DNA of 54,786 bases. It comes from Neomegalonema sp. (GTDB taxonomy: Bacteria; Pseudomonadota; Alphaproteobacteria; Rhodobacterales; Rhodobacteraceae). Where the stretch lies: positions 1 to 54,786 of the forward strand of contig JALEGB010000056.1 in assembly GCA_022760355.1 (NCBI GenBank), in the 5' to 3' direction. The notes beneath the pieces are model-generated. The model was given only the letters and a program-made list of their open reading frames with translations. It was not told where the DNA came from and ran no database searches. Below are positions 25,833 to 34,748 of the stretch, one piece after another. The stretch's first letter is position 1; each line of letters opens with the position of its first letter. Position numbers and translations under genes: made by a program.

Positions 25833-27215
25833 ATGTCACTTAAACCAGTTCACGTCATTGGCGGCGGCATGGCGGGCTCAGAAGCCGCATGGGCGCTGGC
25901 GCAAGCCGGCGTCCCCGCCCTATTGCATGAGATGCGTCCGCTGCGCGGCACCGAGGCGCATCAAACCGATTTGCTGGGCGAGTTGGTATGCTCCAACTCA
26001 TTCCGCTCGGATGATCACGAGACCAACGCGGTCGGGGTGCTGCATGAAGAGATGCGGCGCGCCGGATCGCTGCAGATGAGCTGCGCTGCGGTCGCCCGGA
26101 CGCCAGCGGGCGGCGCGCTCGCCGTGGATCGAGAGATGTTCGCCGCCGAAATGACGCGGCGGCTCGAAGAGCATCCGCTGATCACCATTGTCCGCGAAGA
26201 AGTGTCGACAATTCCTCCCGCGGATTGGGACAGCGTTATTATTGCGACCGGCCCTCTGACCTCCGCATCGCTCGCCGAAGCAATCGGGCGTCTGACCGGT
26301 GAGGAAAGCCTCGCCTTCTTTGATGCGATCGCGCCGATCGTGCATGCGGACAGCGTCGATATGAGCAAGGCGTGGTTCCAGTCGCGCTATGACAAAGGCG
26401 AAACGCTCGAAGAGCAGCGCGCCTATCTCAACTGCCCAATGGATCGCGCGCAGTACGAGGCTTTCATCGACGCCTTGATCGAAGCGCCCAAGACCGAATT
26501 CAAGGACTGGGAAAAGGACACGCCCTATTTCGAAGGCTGCTTGCCGATCGAGGTGATGGCGGAGCGGGGGCGCGAAACTCTCCGCTTCGGCCCGATGAAG
26601 CCGGTTGGGTTGACCAACCCCCACAATCCGGAGGTGAAGCCCCATGCGATTGTCCAGCTGCGCCAGGATAATAAGCTGGGCACCCTCTTCAACCTGGTTG
26701 GATTTCAAACCAAACTCAAATACGGCGCGCAAAAAGAAGTGTTTCAACGCATTCCAGGGTTGGAAAACGCGGAATTCGCCCGGCTCGGCGGCATTCACCG
26801 CAACACGTTTCTCAACAGCCCCAAACTGCTGGACCCGACCCTGCGCCTGAAGGCCGATATGCGCCTGCGTTTTGCCGGGCAAGTGACAGGGGTTGAGGGG
26901 TATGTCGAGTCCGCAGCGATGGGCATACTCGCCGGACGTTTCGCCGCGGCTGAGCGATTGGGGCGCCCGCTGACGCCGCCGCCGCCTCAAACGGCCTTCG
27001 GCGCGCTGCTCAACCACATCACCACCGGTGCGGATGCGACGAGTTTTCAGCCTATGAATGTAAATTTTGGTCTGTTTCCGCCGCTGGAGGAGGTCGCCCG
27101 CAAAGGCCGTAAAGGTAAGCGGGACCGGGCGCGCGCCTACGCTGAACGGGCGCTCACATCATGTGACGCTTGGCTCCAAGCCTCTGGGCCCGCGCCGGAA
27201 GCCGACGCACCCTAG
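25833..27215 (+). CDS. trmFO: Methylenetetrahydrofolate-tRNA (uracil-5-)-methyltransferase TrmFO
   Basis: 460 aa folate- and FAD-dependent enzyme that makes ribothymidine at tRNA position 54. FAD motif [19 protein letters not shown], then [49 protein letters not shown] and [19 protein letters not shown] identify TrmFO. The catalytic cysteines of the family are in place (LVCSNSF and YFEGCLPIE). The start is ATG 25833, chosen because it opens directly on the FAD motif; the open frame upstream has no signal. Its TAG stop is the first three bases of dispersed repeat copy B. Confidence 0.96.
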   Translation: MSLKPVHVIGGGMAGSEAAWALAQAGVPALLHEMRPLRGTEAHQTDLLGELVCSNSFRSDDHETNAVGVLHEEMRRAGSLQMSCAAVARTPAGGALAVDREMFAAEMTRRLEEHPLITIVREEVSTIPPADWDSVIIATGPLTSASLAEAIGRLTGEESLAFFDAIAPIVHADSVDMSKAWFQSRYDKGETLEEQRAYLNCPMDRAQYEAFIDALIEAPKTEFKDWEKDTPYFEGCLPIEVMAERGRETLRFGPMKPVGLTNPHNPEVKPHAIVQLRQDNKLGTLFNLVGFQTKLKYGAQKEVFQRIPGLENAEFARLGGIHRNTFLNSPKLLDPTLRLKADMRLRFAGQVTGVEGYVESAAMGILAGRFAAAERLGRPLTPPPPQTAFGALLNHITTGADATSFQPMNVNFGLFPPLEEVARKGRKGKRDRARAYAERALTSCDAWLQASGPAPEADAP

Positions 27216-27316
27216 AGCGATTTCAAATCGAATGCGCGCATTCGATGACACGGAAATCGCGACCAAACAGACACTTAGAGCTTGTTGATGGTTCCGTGAA
27301 ACATCAACAAGCTCTG
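27213..27316. repeat. Dispersed palindromic element, copy B (most complete)
   Basis: TAGAGCGATTT at 27213-27223 starts the element and supplies the trmFO stop. It holds nested palindromes: CGATTT-c-AAATCG (27218-27230), TCGAATGCG-CGCATTCGA (27228-27245), and a 14-bp perfect stem AGAGCTTGTTGATG (27277-27290) with CATCAACAAGCTCT (27302-27315). The core 27259-27281 matches copy A at 19 of 23 bases. It lies between convergent trmFO and the peroxiredoxin gene, and a further hairpin (27349-27368, GCAGCCGG with CCGGCTGC) follows. Confidence 0.72.
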
Positions 27317-27405
27317 AACGCCCGCAGGCCGCCAAGCCGCCAGGGTTCGCAGCCGGCGCCCCGGCTGCAAGCGTGATAATCAAACGTTGCTACGGGAGCA
27401 GCTGC

Positions 27406-28065
27406 TTACTTCGGCTCTTTTGCGAAGCGCAGGTAAGGCGTGACGGCGCGCCAACCTTCTGGGAACTTCTCTTTCGCCGCCTCATCGGAAACGGCAGGCG
27501 GGATGATGATTTCCCCACCCGGAGTCCAGCCCGAAGGCGTCGCAACATTCTTGGCCGCCGTCAGCTGCAGCGAATCAAGCGTGCGCAGGATCTCAGCGAA
27601 GTTGCGGCCGGTCGTCATCGGGTAGGTCATCATCATTTTGATCTTTTTGTCGGGACCAATGATGAAAACCGAACGAACCGTTGCGTTGTCCGCTGGGGTG
27701 CGCCCATCGAACGTCTCGCCCGCATCGGCCGGCAGCATATCGTACAGCTTCGCCACCTTTAGCTCCGGATCGCCAATCATCGGATAGGAGACGTCATTGC
27801 CTGAGGCTTTTGCAATGTCGTCCTTCCACTTGATGTGGTTCTCGACCGGATCGACGCTGATGCCGATGATCTTGCAGTTGCGCTTGTCAAACTCAGGCTT
27901 CAGCCCCGCCATCTCGCCAAGCTCGGTGGTGCAGACCGGAGTGAAGTCACGCGGATGCGAAAACATGATCGCCCAGCTCTCGCCGATAAAGTCATGGAAC
28001 GAGATTTGACCTTCGGTGGTGTCGGCCTGAAAATCCGGGGCGGTGTCATTAATGCGCAGCGGCAT
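27406..28065 (-). CDS. 1-Cys peroxiredoxin (Prx6 type)
   Basis: 219 aa cytosolic peroxidase reducing H2O2 and organic hydroperoxides. The active site is FSHPRDFTPVCTTELG, with peroxidatic Cys45 and its Thr and Pro. The C-terminal arm (TPGGEIIIPPAVSDEAAKEKFPEGW) and total length fit the Prx6 group. Cys64 (RNCKI) is not at a resolving position. The start ATG has AAGGAG 8 bases upstream. It is transcribed toward trmFO. Confidence 0.93.
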   Translation of the reverse strand: MPLRINDTAPDFQADTTEGQISFHDFIGESWAIMFSHPRDFTPVCTTELGEMAGLKPEFDKRNCKIIGISVDPVENHIKWKDDIAKASGNDVSYPMIGDPELKVAKLYDMLPADAGETFDGRTPADNATVRSVFIIGPDKKIKMMMTYPMTTGRNFAEILRTLDSLQLTAAKNVATPSGWTPGGEIIIPPAVSDEAAKEKFPEGWRAVTPYLRFAKEPK

Positions 28066-28179
28066 TGAGCTGTCTCCTTAAATTAGCTGCCCCGTTTTTA
28101 ATCCGCAAAATGGCGCGAAGCCATGGGCCAAACGGTCAGAATCCAAAAGAGAATATAGCGGCTCAAACCTTCGCTCCGC

Positions 28180-28671
28180 TCAATCCGAGAAGCCGAACGC
28201 TTTACGTTGCGCCTGAGCGGAGCCGTCCAAGGGAAAGAACGTCTCATATCCGTATGCGCCGCCGTCAATCGGAGCGCGTGTGCACAGGAGCATCGGATAA
28301 TTCGCCAGGTCGACCTTGAAGTGGCATGATCCAATCATCGGCTTCAGAGCCTTCCCGCTGCTGTCTGCGGCGAACCAGCGGATCACTGGGGTATTAAACC
28401 TCGTTTTCTCAATGCGTCCCAATTCAACCGTTTTGACCGCACCGATCACCCGCGCAGCGCGCAATGTACGCTTGTCGATCACCGTGATCGTCGCCCCGCC
28501 GCGATAGGCTGGCCCCGCGCCCGCGGCGCCGATCAGGGCGTAGCGTCCCGCAAAGAACTGGACGGGCGGCGATTCCTCTCTTTTTGTTTGCCCAACCGCG
28601 TCGGTACAAAAACAGAGGGCTGCGACCGCTGTCAGCTGCGCGCCGCGAAGCCTTTGTCGCTTTCTCGCCAT
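28180..28671 (-). CDS. Secreted protein, unknown
   Basis: 163 aa. The N-terminus is basic then hydrophobic (AQLTAVAALCFCTDAVGQ), a likely signal peptide. The mature part contains FFAGRYALIGAAGAGPAYRGGATITVIDKRTL and two late cysteines (GSCHFK, LLCTRA) that could form a disulfide. GAGG lies 6 bases upstream of the ATG. No family is recognised. It is on the same strand as the genes before and after, with a 45-base gap to the coiled-coil gene. Confidence 0.65.
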   Translation of the reverse strand: MARKRQRLRGAQLTAVAALCFCTDAVGQTKREESPPVQFFAGRYALIGAAGAGPAYRGGATITVIDKRTLRAARVIGAVKTVELGRIEKTRFNTPVIRWFAADSSGKALKPMIGSCHFKVDLANYPMLLCTRAPIDGGAYGYETFFPLDGSAQAQRKAFGFSD

Positions 28672-28716
28672 TCTCGGCCTCCATCCTGAACCAACGCCAA
28701 TCGCACGCTGGTCTCG

Positions 28717-29928
28717 CTAATTGGAGCCTGTGAAATCTGGCAGGCGTCCAAATTCATCCGCATGGCCGCCCAGATTAAGCAGATCGGAGTATTGCTCGGC
28801 GCTGAGATACTCGATGCTCATATCGCCCATATTGATCAAATGCTCGACCGCCGCCACGCTTTGATCCGCGAGCAAAGTCACGGACATCGTCTGCAGGAAG
28901 TCTGCTTGGTTCTGAGCATCATCACGCCGGAGCTTCAACGCGCTGATCCGAGAGCGCGATTTATCAATCCCACTCTTGGCGCTGCTCAGGGACGTTTCGA
29001 TATGCAGCCATTTTGTGCGCGCCAATGCTCGGCCGGCTTTGCGGGCTTCGACATTCCGCATGACCTGCTCCTGCGTCAGGGCGTCGGATTCCTGTTTGGC
29101 CTGGGTCAACAGATGAGCATCCGCTTGGTCGCCGCGATCAAGATCGGCGAAAACCTCGCGCTGCAATGTTTTCAGCTCGTCCTCGCCACGCAGCCGGAAA
29201 TGCTCCAACAGACCAATGATGGTGTCGAGCGTCTCGACCACGATGATGCAGCTACGGAGATTAATCTCGAGCGCATCCGTTTGCGAGCCTGCGTGCCGCG
29301 ACTCCTCGATCAGCAGGTAATTCAGGCGCTTAAAAACTTCCAGCGCAATGGTGATGCTGCGCAGGCTGACATTGACGTCCGTCTTGCCTGCGCTGAGCCT
29401 CTCGACGCGTTGTTTACTTTCTGGCCCCATGCGCGATTTGCGGACCTGGCTCAGAACAAAGTGATCCTCGCGCACTTCGACCGCGTGGGCGATGGCCGAG
29501 ATCGCAAATCGAATACGATTGCGAAACTCCATCACGCGCCGCTTCATGTGGCGGGAAACTTTCTTGTCCAGCAATAAGTCGGCCGACACCAAATTTCGGT
29601 CCGGTATTTGTCGTTGGTGGCGGAGCTTGTTCAGATTGCTGAAATGCTCATCTGAGTAGTCAAAAATAAAAGCCGCGGCGCCAGCAATGGCGTGCTCGGC
29701 GAATTCATCGTCCGTTTTATTGGGCGAGATATCGATAACAGTCAGGGCCGCGTCCCGTGTGAAGGGGACCAGGCTGCCGGTCTCACGGCTGTAAGGATCG
29801 GAGATCGGCCGCCGGCCGCTCGCTTTCGCCAGCCGCCCGCCTTCACGACGCCAAAGCCGGTTGAGCTTCGACGCGATCCGCCTTTTTCGATTGCCGCGGG
29901 TGAAAACTCTTCGAAGAAATCCAAGCAT
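28717..29928 (-). CDS. Cytosolic protein with coiled-coil segments, unknown
   Basis: 403 aa, no signal peptide. The start is basic (LGFLRRVFTRGNRKRR), a middle segment contains ALTVIDISPNKTDDEFAEHAIAG, and the C-terminal half is rich in long charged helices (KTLQREVFADLDRGDQADAHLLTQAKQESD, SKSGIDKSRSRISALKL) likely to form coiled coils. I recognise no domain. ATG 29928 with GGGGGA about 10 bases upstream is chosen; ATG 29979 is an alternative. It lies downstream of the NDUFAF6-like gene. Confidence 0.6.
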   Translation of the reverse strand: MLGFLRRVFTRGNRKRRIASKLNRLWRREGGRLAKASGRRPISDPYSRETGSLVPFTRDAALTVIDISPNKTDDEFAEHAIAGAAAFIFDYSDEHFSNLNKLRHQRQIPDRNLVSADLLLDKKVSRHMKRRVMEFRNRIRFAISAIAHAVEVREDHFVLSQVRKSRMGPESKQRVERLSAGKTDVNVSLRSITIALEVFKRLNYLLIEESRHAGSQTDALEINLRSCIIVVETLDTIIGLLEHFRLRGEDELKTLQREVFADLDRGDQADAHLLTQAKQESDALTQEQVMRNVEARKAGRALARTKWLHIETSLSSAKSGIDKSRSRISALKLRRDDAQNQADFLQTMSVTLLADQSVAAVEHLINMGDMSIEYLSAEQYSDLLNLGGHADEFGRLPDFTGSN

Positions 29929-30022
29929 ATCAGCGTTCCCCCACTGGCGTCCGGCTTTCGCACCAAGTCCGTTTAGCATACCGCAAGAACGGTCAGAACA
30001 GCCATCTGAGTGCGCGCAGTGG

Positions 30023-30907
30023 CTACAAGCCGCCGACCAGCGCGCGCCACAGCAAGCTCGCCCGACGACGGAAGGGCGACTCAGGGCCAAACGACATAAA
30101 TATGTCATGGTCAGGGCGAAGGCCGGCTTTCAACATCCGCTCAGCGCGCCAGGCGCTGAGCAGCGCCGGTCGAAGCTCCGGGCCCAGGCGGCTTGCTCGG
30201 GCGGATCGCAGCAGCGCAAGCGCCTGCGCGCACAGCTGCATCACAACATCGCGGGTTCCGGCCGTCGTCTCCCCCCCAAGCAACGCGGCCCGATCCGCGC
30301 GATGGAGCGGCAACAAGCACTTGCCATGCGCGGCAAGTTTGGGGGTCGCCTCCAGCAGTCGCGCCACGCCGGACGCGCGGCCCAGCGCTGCGCAAGCCTC
30401 CTGTTCGAAAGCAGTAAGCGCGCGCCCAGCCGCGACTTGCGCGGCGCATGTCATGAGCGCGCCGGCGGCGCCGGCGATATAGGCGTCAAAAGACGCTCTA
30501 TCGACAAACCCCTCCGGCTCCGCCTCAGCTTCGCGCGCGGTCATAATCGCTTCCAGCGCAACCAGATCAACGGCGCCCGTCTCCACCATCTGCGCGAGCG
30601 GCGCTGCGACCTCATGCTGCCGAGGCGGCTTCCCCTCGACGGCGTCAGCAACGACATCTCGCCACCATTGCAGACGCATCAGCACAATATGCGGCTCGCG
30701 TGAGCGCCAGGACGCGCGCGCGAGCTCCAAATTAAATGCGTAGAGAGTGAAGAGCCGCTCTCGCATCGGCTCCTCCGCAAACAGCGTCGCTTCAAAACGA
30801 TCCGGGTCGCCGAGGCGCAGGATTTCCCCCAGCGTCGACAATCCCGGCGGAGCTGAGGGAATATGGTCCTGCTCGTACTGGGTCGACACGGCGCTATGCG
30901 ACGCCAA
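30023..30907 (-). CDS. Squalene/phytoene synthase-fold protein, probably NDUFAF6-like assembly factor
   Basis: 294 aa. DPDRFEATLFAEEPMRERLFTLYAFNLELARA and IVLMRLQWWRDVV are characteristic of the alphaproteobacterial branch of the squalene/phytoene synthase family that includes mitochondrial NDUFAF6, a complex I assembly factor. Both Asp-rich motifs needed for prenyl diphosphate binding are missing: ELARA stands where DxxxD is expected, and LLEATPKLAAHG where the second lies. A catalytic role is therefore unlikely; a complex I link is inference from relatives. The start is uncertain: TTG 30907 overlaps the cimA stop by 14 bases, while GTG 30889 follows it. Confidence 0.78.
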   Translation of the reverse strand: MASHSAVSTQYEQDHIPSAPPGLSTLGEILRLGDPDRFEATLFAEEPMRERLFTLYAFNLELARASWRSREPHIVLMRLQWWRDVVADAVEGKPPRQHEVAAPLAQMVETGAVDLVALEAIMTAREAEAEPEGFVDRASFDAYIAGAAGALMTCAAQVAAGRALTAFEQEACAALGRASGVARLLEATPKLAAHGKCLLPLHRADRAALLGGETTAGTRDVVMQLCAQALALLRSARASRLGPELRPALLSAWRAERMLKAGLRPDHDIFMSFGPESPFRRRASLLWRALVGGL

Positions 30908-32540
30908 GCCGGCGAGGCGCTGGCGCCCCGGAGCGAAGCAGCTTGTAGAGGATCGATTCAGTCAAGGCTTGGAAAGACGCGTCAACAATGTTCGCGGAAA
31001 CGCCAACCGTCGACCATGCGCCGCCTTGATCGTCGGCGCTGTCGATAAGGACGCGCGTCACGGCCTCCGTCCCGCTGGAGAGGATCCGGACCTTGAAATC
31101 AACCAGCCTCAGATCCTGGATATAGCTCTGATAGGCGCCGAGATCTTTGCGCAAGGCCTCATCCAGGGCGGACACCGGGCCACGATCCGCACGGGTGATC
31201 GGATCGAAACTCTCCGCGACGGAAAGGGTTTTCCTCCCTTCGACCAGCACGGAAACCACGGCTTCGGAAACGGAAATCAACTCGTTCTTCGCATTGTATC
31301 GCCGCTCAACACTGACCCGGAACCGCTCCACCTCAAAATATTGCGGCAATGTGCCGAAATACTGATGGGCGAGCAGAATAAAGCTGGCCTCCGCGCTGTC
31401 ATAGGCGAACCCTTTTTCCTCACGCTCTTTTACCAGAGTCAGCAGCTCTGGCAGCCGCTTGTCATCGGCGGCGACGTCAATGCCGGCCTCGCGCAGCCGC
31501 CGCACCAAGTTTGATCGGCCGGCCTGGTTAGACATCGGCACGATACGCTCATTGCCGACCAGCTGCGGCTCAATATGCTCGTAGGTCGACGGGTCTTTCG
31601 CCACCGCCGACGCATGCAGCCCCGCCTTATGAGCAAAAGCTGCGGAGCCGACATAAGGCGCGTGTCTGTTCGGCGTCCGGTTCAACACTTCATCCAGCAA
31701 CCGGCTCATTTGAGAGATCCGGCTCAATTGCTCCGGCTTAACCCCGATTTCGAACTGGCTCGCAAAGGGCTGTTTCAGCATCAAGGTCGGGATGAGCGAG
31801 ATCAGGTTTGCATTCCCGCACCGCTCCCCCAAGCCGTTGATCGTCCCCTGAATTTGCCGTGCGCCCGCCTCCACTGCGGCAAGGCTGACCGCGACGGCTT
31901 GCTCCGTGTCATTATGCGCATGAATCGCAAGCCGATCGCCGGGGATATGCTCAGCAACTTTGGCGACGATTTCCGCAGCTCGGGCAGGCATCACACCGCC
32001 GTTCGTGTCGCACAAAACCACCCAGCGGGCGCCAGCCTCAGCGGCGGCGATCACGCACTCGAGCGCATAGTCGGGATCCGATCGCCAACCATCGAAGAAA
32101 TGCTCGGCGTCAAACAGCGGCTCGCGGCCCTGCGCCGCCAGATGGCGCACGCTGTCTGCGATCGCTTGGACATTTTCCTCCAGCGGCACGCCGAGCGCAG
32201 TTTTGACGTGGAACTCATGCGTCTTGCCAACGAGGCATACGGCCGGGGTTTTCGCATCGAGCACGCCTGCGAGCACCGGATCGTTCGAAGCGGAGACCCC
32301 TACCCGCTTGGTCATGCCGAACGCGGTGAATACTGCGCGCTTCAACGCCGGCGGCTCCGCAAAGAAGGCGCTGTCGGTCGGGTTGGCGCCGGGCCAGCCG
32401 CCCTCGATATAATCGACGCCCAGCTCGTCGAGCGCCTGGGCGATCCGGCGTTTCTGCTCGGCGGTAAAATCGACGCCCTGGGTCTGCTGCCCGTCTCTGA
32501 GCGTCGTGTCGTACAAATAGAGGCGCTCTTTGCCGGTCAT
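30894..32540 (-). CDS. cimA: (R)-citramalate synthase
   Basis: 548 aa. Condenses acetyl-CoA with pyruvate to give citramalate, entry to threonine-independent isoleucine synthesis. The N-terminal TIM barrel has LYLYDTTLRDGQQTQGVDF, EGGWPGANPTD, VLCDTNGG and IHAHNDTEQAVA with the metal-binding His residues, followed by GTINGLGERCGN. The C-terminal regulatory domain is LeuA-like. The GWPGANPTD segment and overall length distinguish this group (TIGR00977) from LeuA, which is separately encoded at 42027. ATG 32540 overlaps the cysS stop in ATGA, so the two are coupled. Confidence 0.94.
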   Translation of the reverse strand: MTGKERLYLYDTTLRDGQQTQGVDFTAEQKRRIAQALDELGVDYIEGGWPGANPTDSAFFAEPPALKRAVFTAFGMTKRVGVSASNDPVLAGVLDAKTPAVCLVGKTHEFHVKTALGVPLEENVQAIADSVRHLAAQGREPLFDAEHFFDGWRSDPDYALECVIAAAEAGARWVVLCDTNGGVMPARAAEIVAKVAEHIPGDRLAIHAHNDTEQAVAVSLAAVEAGARQIQGTINGLGERCGNANLISLIPTLMLKQPFASQFEIGVKPEQLSRISQMSRLLDEVLNRTPNRHAPYVGSAAFAHKAGLHASAVAKDPSTYEHIEPQLVGNERIVPMSNQAGRSNLVRRLREAGIDVAADDKRLPELLTLVKEREEKGFAYDSAEASFILLAHQYFGTLPQYFEVERFRVSVERRYNAKNELISVSEAVVSVLVEGRKTLSVAESFDPITRADRGPVSALDEALRKDLGAYQSYIQDLRLVDFKVRILSSGTEAVTRVLIDSADDQGGAWSTVGVSANIVDASFQALTESILYKLLRSGAPAPRRLGVA

Positions 32541-33928
32541 TCGCCCGCCTCCGGCAGTTTTGTCGCGTCGAAATCGCGGCCAAGGCTCCATTCGGCGCCC
32601 TGAGCGCTATCCTTCACCTCAACGCCCGCCGCGGCCAGACCATCCCGAATCGCGTCGGCTTTGGCGAAGTCCTTCGCTTTGCGCGCCGCCATGCGCGCCT
32701 CGATCAATGCGTCAATCTTCGCCGCCACATCCGCGCCCGCCTCGGGCGCTTTTTCCCATCCGCCGAGCGCATCGGTCAGCAGCCCCATCAGCTGGGCGGA
32801 GGCTTTGAGATCTGCGGCTTTCCCCGCCGACGCCATTTGATGCATCTCGGCGATCGCCTTGGGCGTGTTGAAGTCATCCGCGAGGGCAGCCATCACCGGT
32901 TCAGGAACTTCCGCCGCCGCATCAACGCCTTCGGTCAATTTGCGCCAACGGGTCAGCACCGTGCGCGCTTCCTCCGCGATCGCGTTGCTCCAATCAAAGG
33001 GCTGGCGGTAATGGCTCATCAGCAGCGCCATCCGCACGACTTCGCCCGGCGTCTTTTCCTCGAGATCCGCCATGGTGATGAAGTTGCCGAGGCTCTTCGA
33101 CATCTTTTCTCCATCGACGGTCAACATGCCATTATGCACCCAATACCGCGCGTAGCAGCCATTGGGATTGCCGCAGAGCGACTGGGCGCGCTCATTCTCA
33201 TGATGGGGAAACGTCAGATCCAGCCCGCCGCCATGGATGTCGAAACTCTCGCCCAGATGCTCAGCGGACATCGCCGAGCATTCGATGTGCCAGCCCGGCC
33301 GGCCGCGGCCCCAAGGGCTGTCCCAGCCCGGCTGATCGTCGCTCGAGGGCTTCCACAGGACAAAATCCATCGGGTCGCGCTTATAGGGCGCGACTTCGAC
33401 CCGCGCGCCGGCGATCATATCATCGACCGAACGGCGAGAGAGCGCGCCGTAATCCTCATAGCTCTTGACTGAGAACAGCGCATGCCCTTCGGCGGCGTAG
33501 GCTTTGCCCTGCTCAATCAACCGTTCGATCAACGCGATCATTTGCGGGATATGATCGGTCGCCATCGGTTCGATATCCGGCTTCGCACATCCCAGCGCCG
33601 CGGTGTCCTCATGATACCAGATATGGGTGCGTTTGGTCAGCGCCTCGATCGGTTCGTCATTCTCCGCCGCTCGCACGATGATCTTATCGTCGATATCGGT
33701 GATGTTCCGGACGAACACGACCTTATCCGAACCATAGACCGCGCGGAGAAAACGCGTCAGCGCGTCATAGACGACGGCGGAGCGCAGATTTCCGATATGA
33801 ACCCGATCATAAACGGTTGGACCACAGGCGTAGAGGCCGATTCGCTCCGGGTTGAGCGGCTTGAACACCCGCTTTTCCCGGCTCAACGTATCGTAGAGGC
33901 GGATTTCGCGTACACTCTCGTTACCCAT
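32537..33928 (-). CDS. cysS: Cysteinyl-tRNA synthetase
   Basis: 463 aa class I aminoacyl-tRNA synthetase. The zinc site begins in [14 protein letters not shown] replaces HIGH in [22 protein letters not shown] and [14 protein letters not shown] carry further zinc ligands, and KMSKSLGNF is the KMSKS loop. The start ATG has GGAG 12 bases upstream. It is the first gene of a minus-strand unit with cimA, the NDUFAF6-like gene and perhaps the coiled-coil gene. Confidence 0.97.
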   Translation of the reverse strand: MGNESVREIRLYDTLSREKRVFKPLNPERIGLYACGPTVYDRVHIGNLRSAVVYDALTRFLRAVYGSDKVVFVRNITDIDDKIIVRAAENDEPIEALTKRTHIWYHEDTAALGCAKPDIEPMATDHIPQMIALIERLIEQGKAYAAEGHALFSVKSYEDYGALSRRSVDDMIAGARVEVAPYKRDPMDFVLWKPSSDDQPGWDSPWGRGRPGWHIECSAMSAEHLGESFDIHGGGLDLTFPHHENERAQSLCGNPNGCYARYWVHNGMLTVDGEKMSKSLGNFITMADLEEKTPGEVVRMALLMSHYRQPFDWSNAIAEEARTVLTRWRKLTEGVDAAAEVPEPVMAALADDFNTPKAIAEMHQMASAGKAADLKASAQLMGLLTDALGGWEKAPEAGADVAAKIDALIEARMAARKAKDFAKADAIRDGLAAAGVEVKDSAQGAEWSLGRDFDATKLPEAGE

Positions 33929-34109
33929 TACGTCACTGCGCTCCTCGATCGGCGCGGGCGCAACCCGGCCGCGGCGAGGCCTAACATCTTGAGTGGTGGG
34001 TACAAGAAAAACCGCGCCGCGACAGGGATGTCAGCCGGCGATAATGCAAATCCGAAAAATGTCGATCAGCATGGTCATGGCGGGAGTATGCCCGATGATA
34101 TCTATGAAT

Positions 34110-34140
34110 CGCAAGCGTGCGGTAAGCATCTTGCGTTTTT
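34110..34140 (+). terminator. Intrinsic terminator with no coding gene upstream
   Basis: CGCAAG at 34110-34115 pairs with CTTGCG at 34130-34135; TGC and GCA extend the stem inward, and TTTTT at 34136-34140 follows. The cysS gene upstream is on the other strand, so the terminated plus-strand transcript would start within 33929-34110. It could end a small RNA or act as an attenuator in the leader of the GFA genes. Confidence 0.6.
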
Positions 34141-34186
34141 AAATCTATGTTCGCTAAATGTTTCACAGTCGCCGGAGGAGGCGAAG

Positions 34187-34315
34187 ATGAGCAAGACGGG
34201 ATCATGCGGCTATGGCGCCGTTCGCTCCCAATGCAAGCTGGTCAATGGCGGCCTGGTCGCTTGCCGCTGCCGGCGATGCGGCGCTGAGCAGCTAAGGGGT
34301 GGGTCAAATGAGTAA
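34187..34315 (+). pseudogene. Truncated GFA-like zinc protein fragment (42 aa)
   Basis: The short frame reads GSCGYGAVRSQCKLVNGG, then LVACRCRRCGAEQ. It lines up with the start of the two GFA genes that follow (GGCMCGAVRYRAEL... and ACHCEQCRRQSG), including four of the zinc-type cysteines, then stops before the second half of the fold. It has a strong ribosome site (GGAGGAGG, 6 bases before ATG) and overlaps the next gene by 8 bases. Either a decayed third paralogue or a small protein that still serves to couple translation of the next gene. Confidence 0.55.
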
Positions 34316-34748
34316 TCTTCGCCGGGAGGGCGGCTGCATGTGCGGCGCCGTGCGCTATCGCGCGGAACTCCTAACCGTTGAGGCGACCGCTTGCCATTGC
34401 GAGCAGTGCCGACGGCAAAGCGGGCATTTCTGGGCCTCAATCGACGCGCGTGGCGACCAGTTCGTTCTGACTGCGCAAGACGGGCTGAGATGGTTTCGCT
34501 TCAAGACGACGTCGCGCGGCTTCTGCGATCGCTGCGGCTCATTCCTTTTTTGGCGGGCCGATGGCTGGGACGATATTTCGCTCGCCTTGGGTTCACTCGA
34601 TGACGCTGCTGACATCGTGCTGACGAAGCATCTTTATGTGATGGAAAGAGGCGCATACTATCAGCTGCCGAAAGAGGCGGTCCAGCACGCCCGTGGCGGT
34701 GACGAACCACCGGTAGAGAAGCCTGGAGCGTCAAAAGATGCATCGTGA
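34308..34748 (+). CDS. GFA-family (glutathione-dependent formaldehyde-activating-like) protein 1
   Basis: 146 aa zinc protein of the GFA/CENP-V family. GGCMCGAVRYRAEL, TACHCEQCRRQSGHFWAS, FCDRCGSFLFWRADG and ISLALGSLDD are the family blocks, with seven zinc-type cysteines. Named for Gfa, which was proposed to join formaldehyde to glutathione, but most members have no proven activity. ATG 34308 has AAGGGG 8 bases upstream; GTG 34299 is an alternative. It overlaps the second GFA gene by 11 bases. Confidence 0.9.
   Translation: MSNLRREGGCMCGAVRYRAELLTVEATACHCEQCRRQSGHFWASIDARGDQFVLTAQDGLRWFRFKTTSRGFCDRCGSFLFWRADGWDDISLALGSLDDAADIVLTKHLYVMERGAYYQLPKEAVQHARGGDEPPVEKPGASKDAS

Noticed and set aside
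25998-27017. 339-codon open frame opposite trmFO
   Set aside because: Antisense shadow of trmFO; no start signal and no recognisable motif.
31575-32603. 342-codon open frame opposite cimA
   Set aside because: Antisense shadow in a high-GC gene.
33482-34186. Long upstream extension of the GFA fragment frame, opposite cysS
   Set aside because: Mostly antisense to cysS; crosses the 34110-34140 terminator, and only the part from ATG 34187 has a ribosome site.
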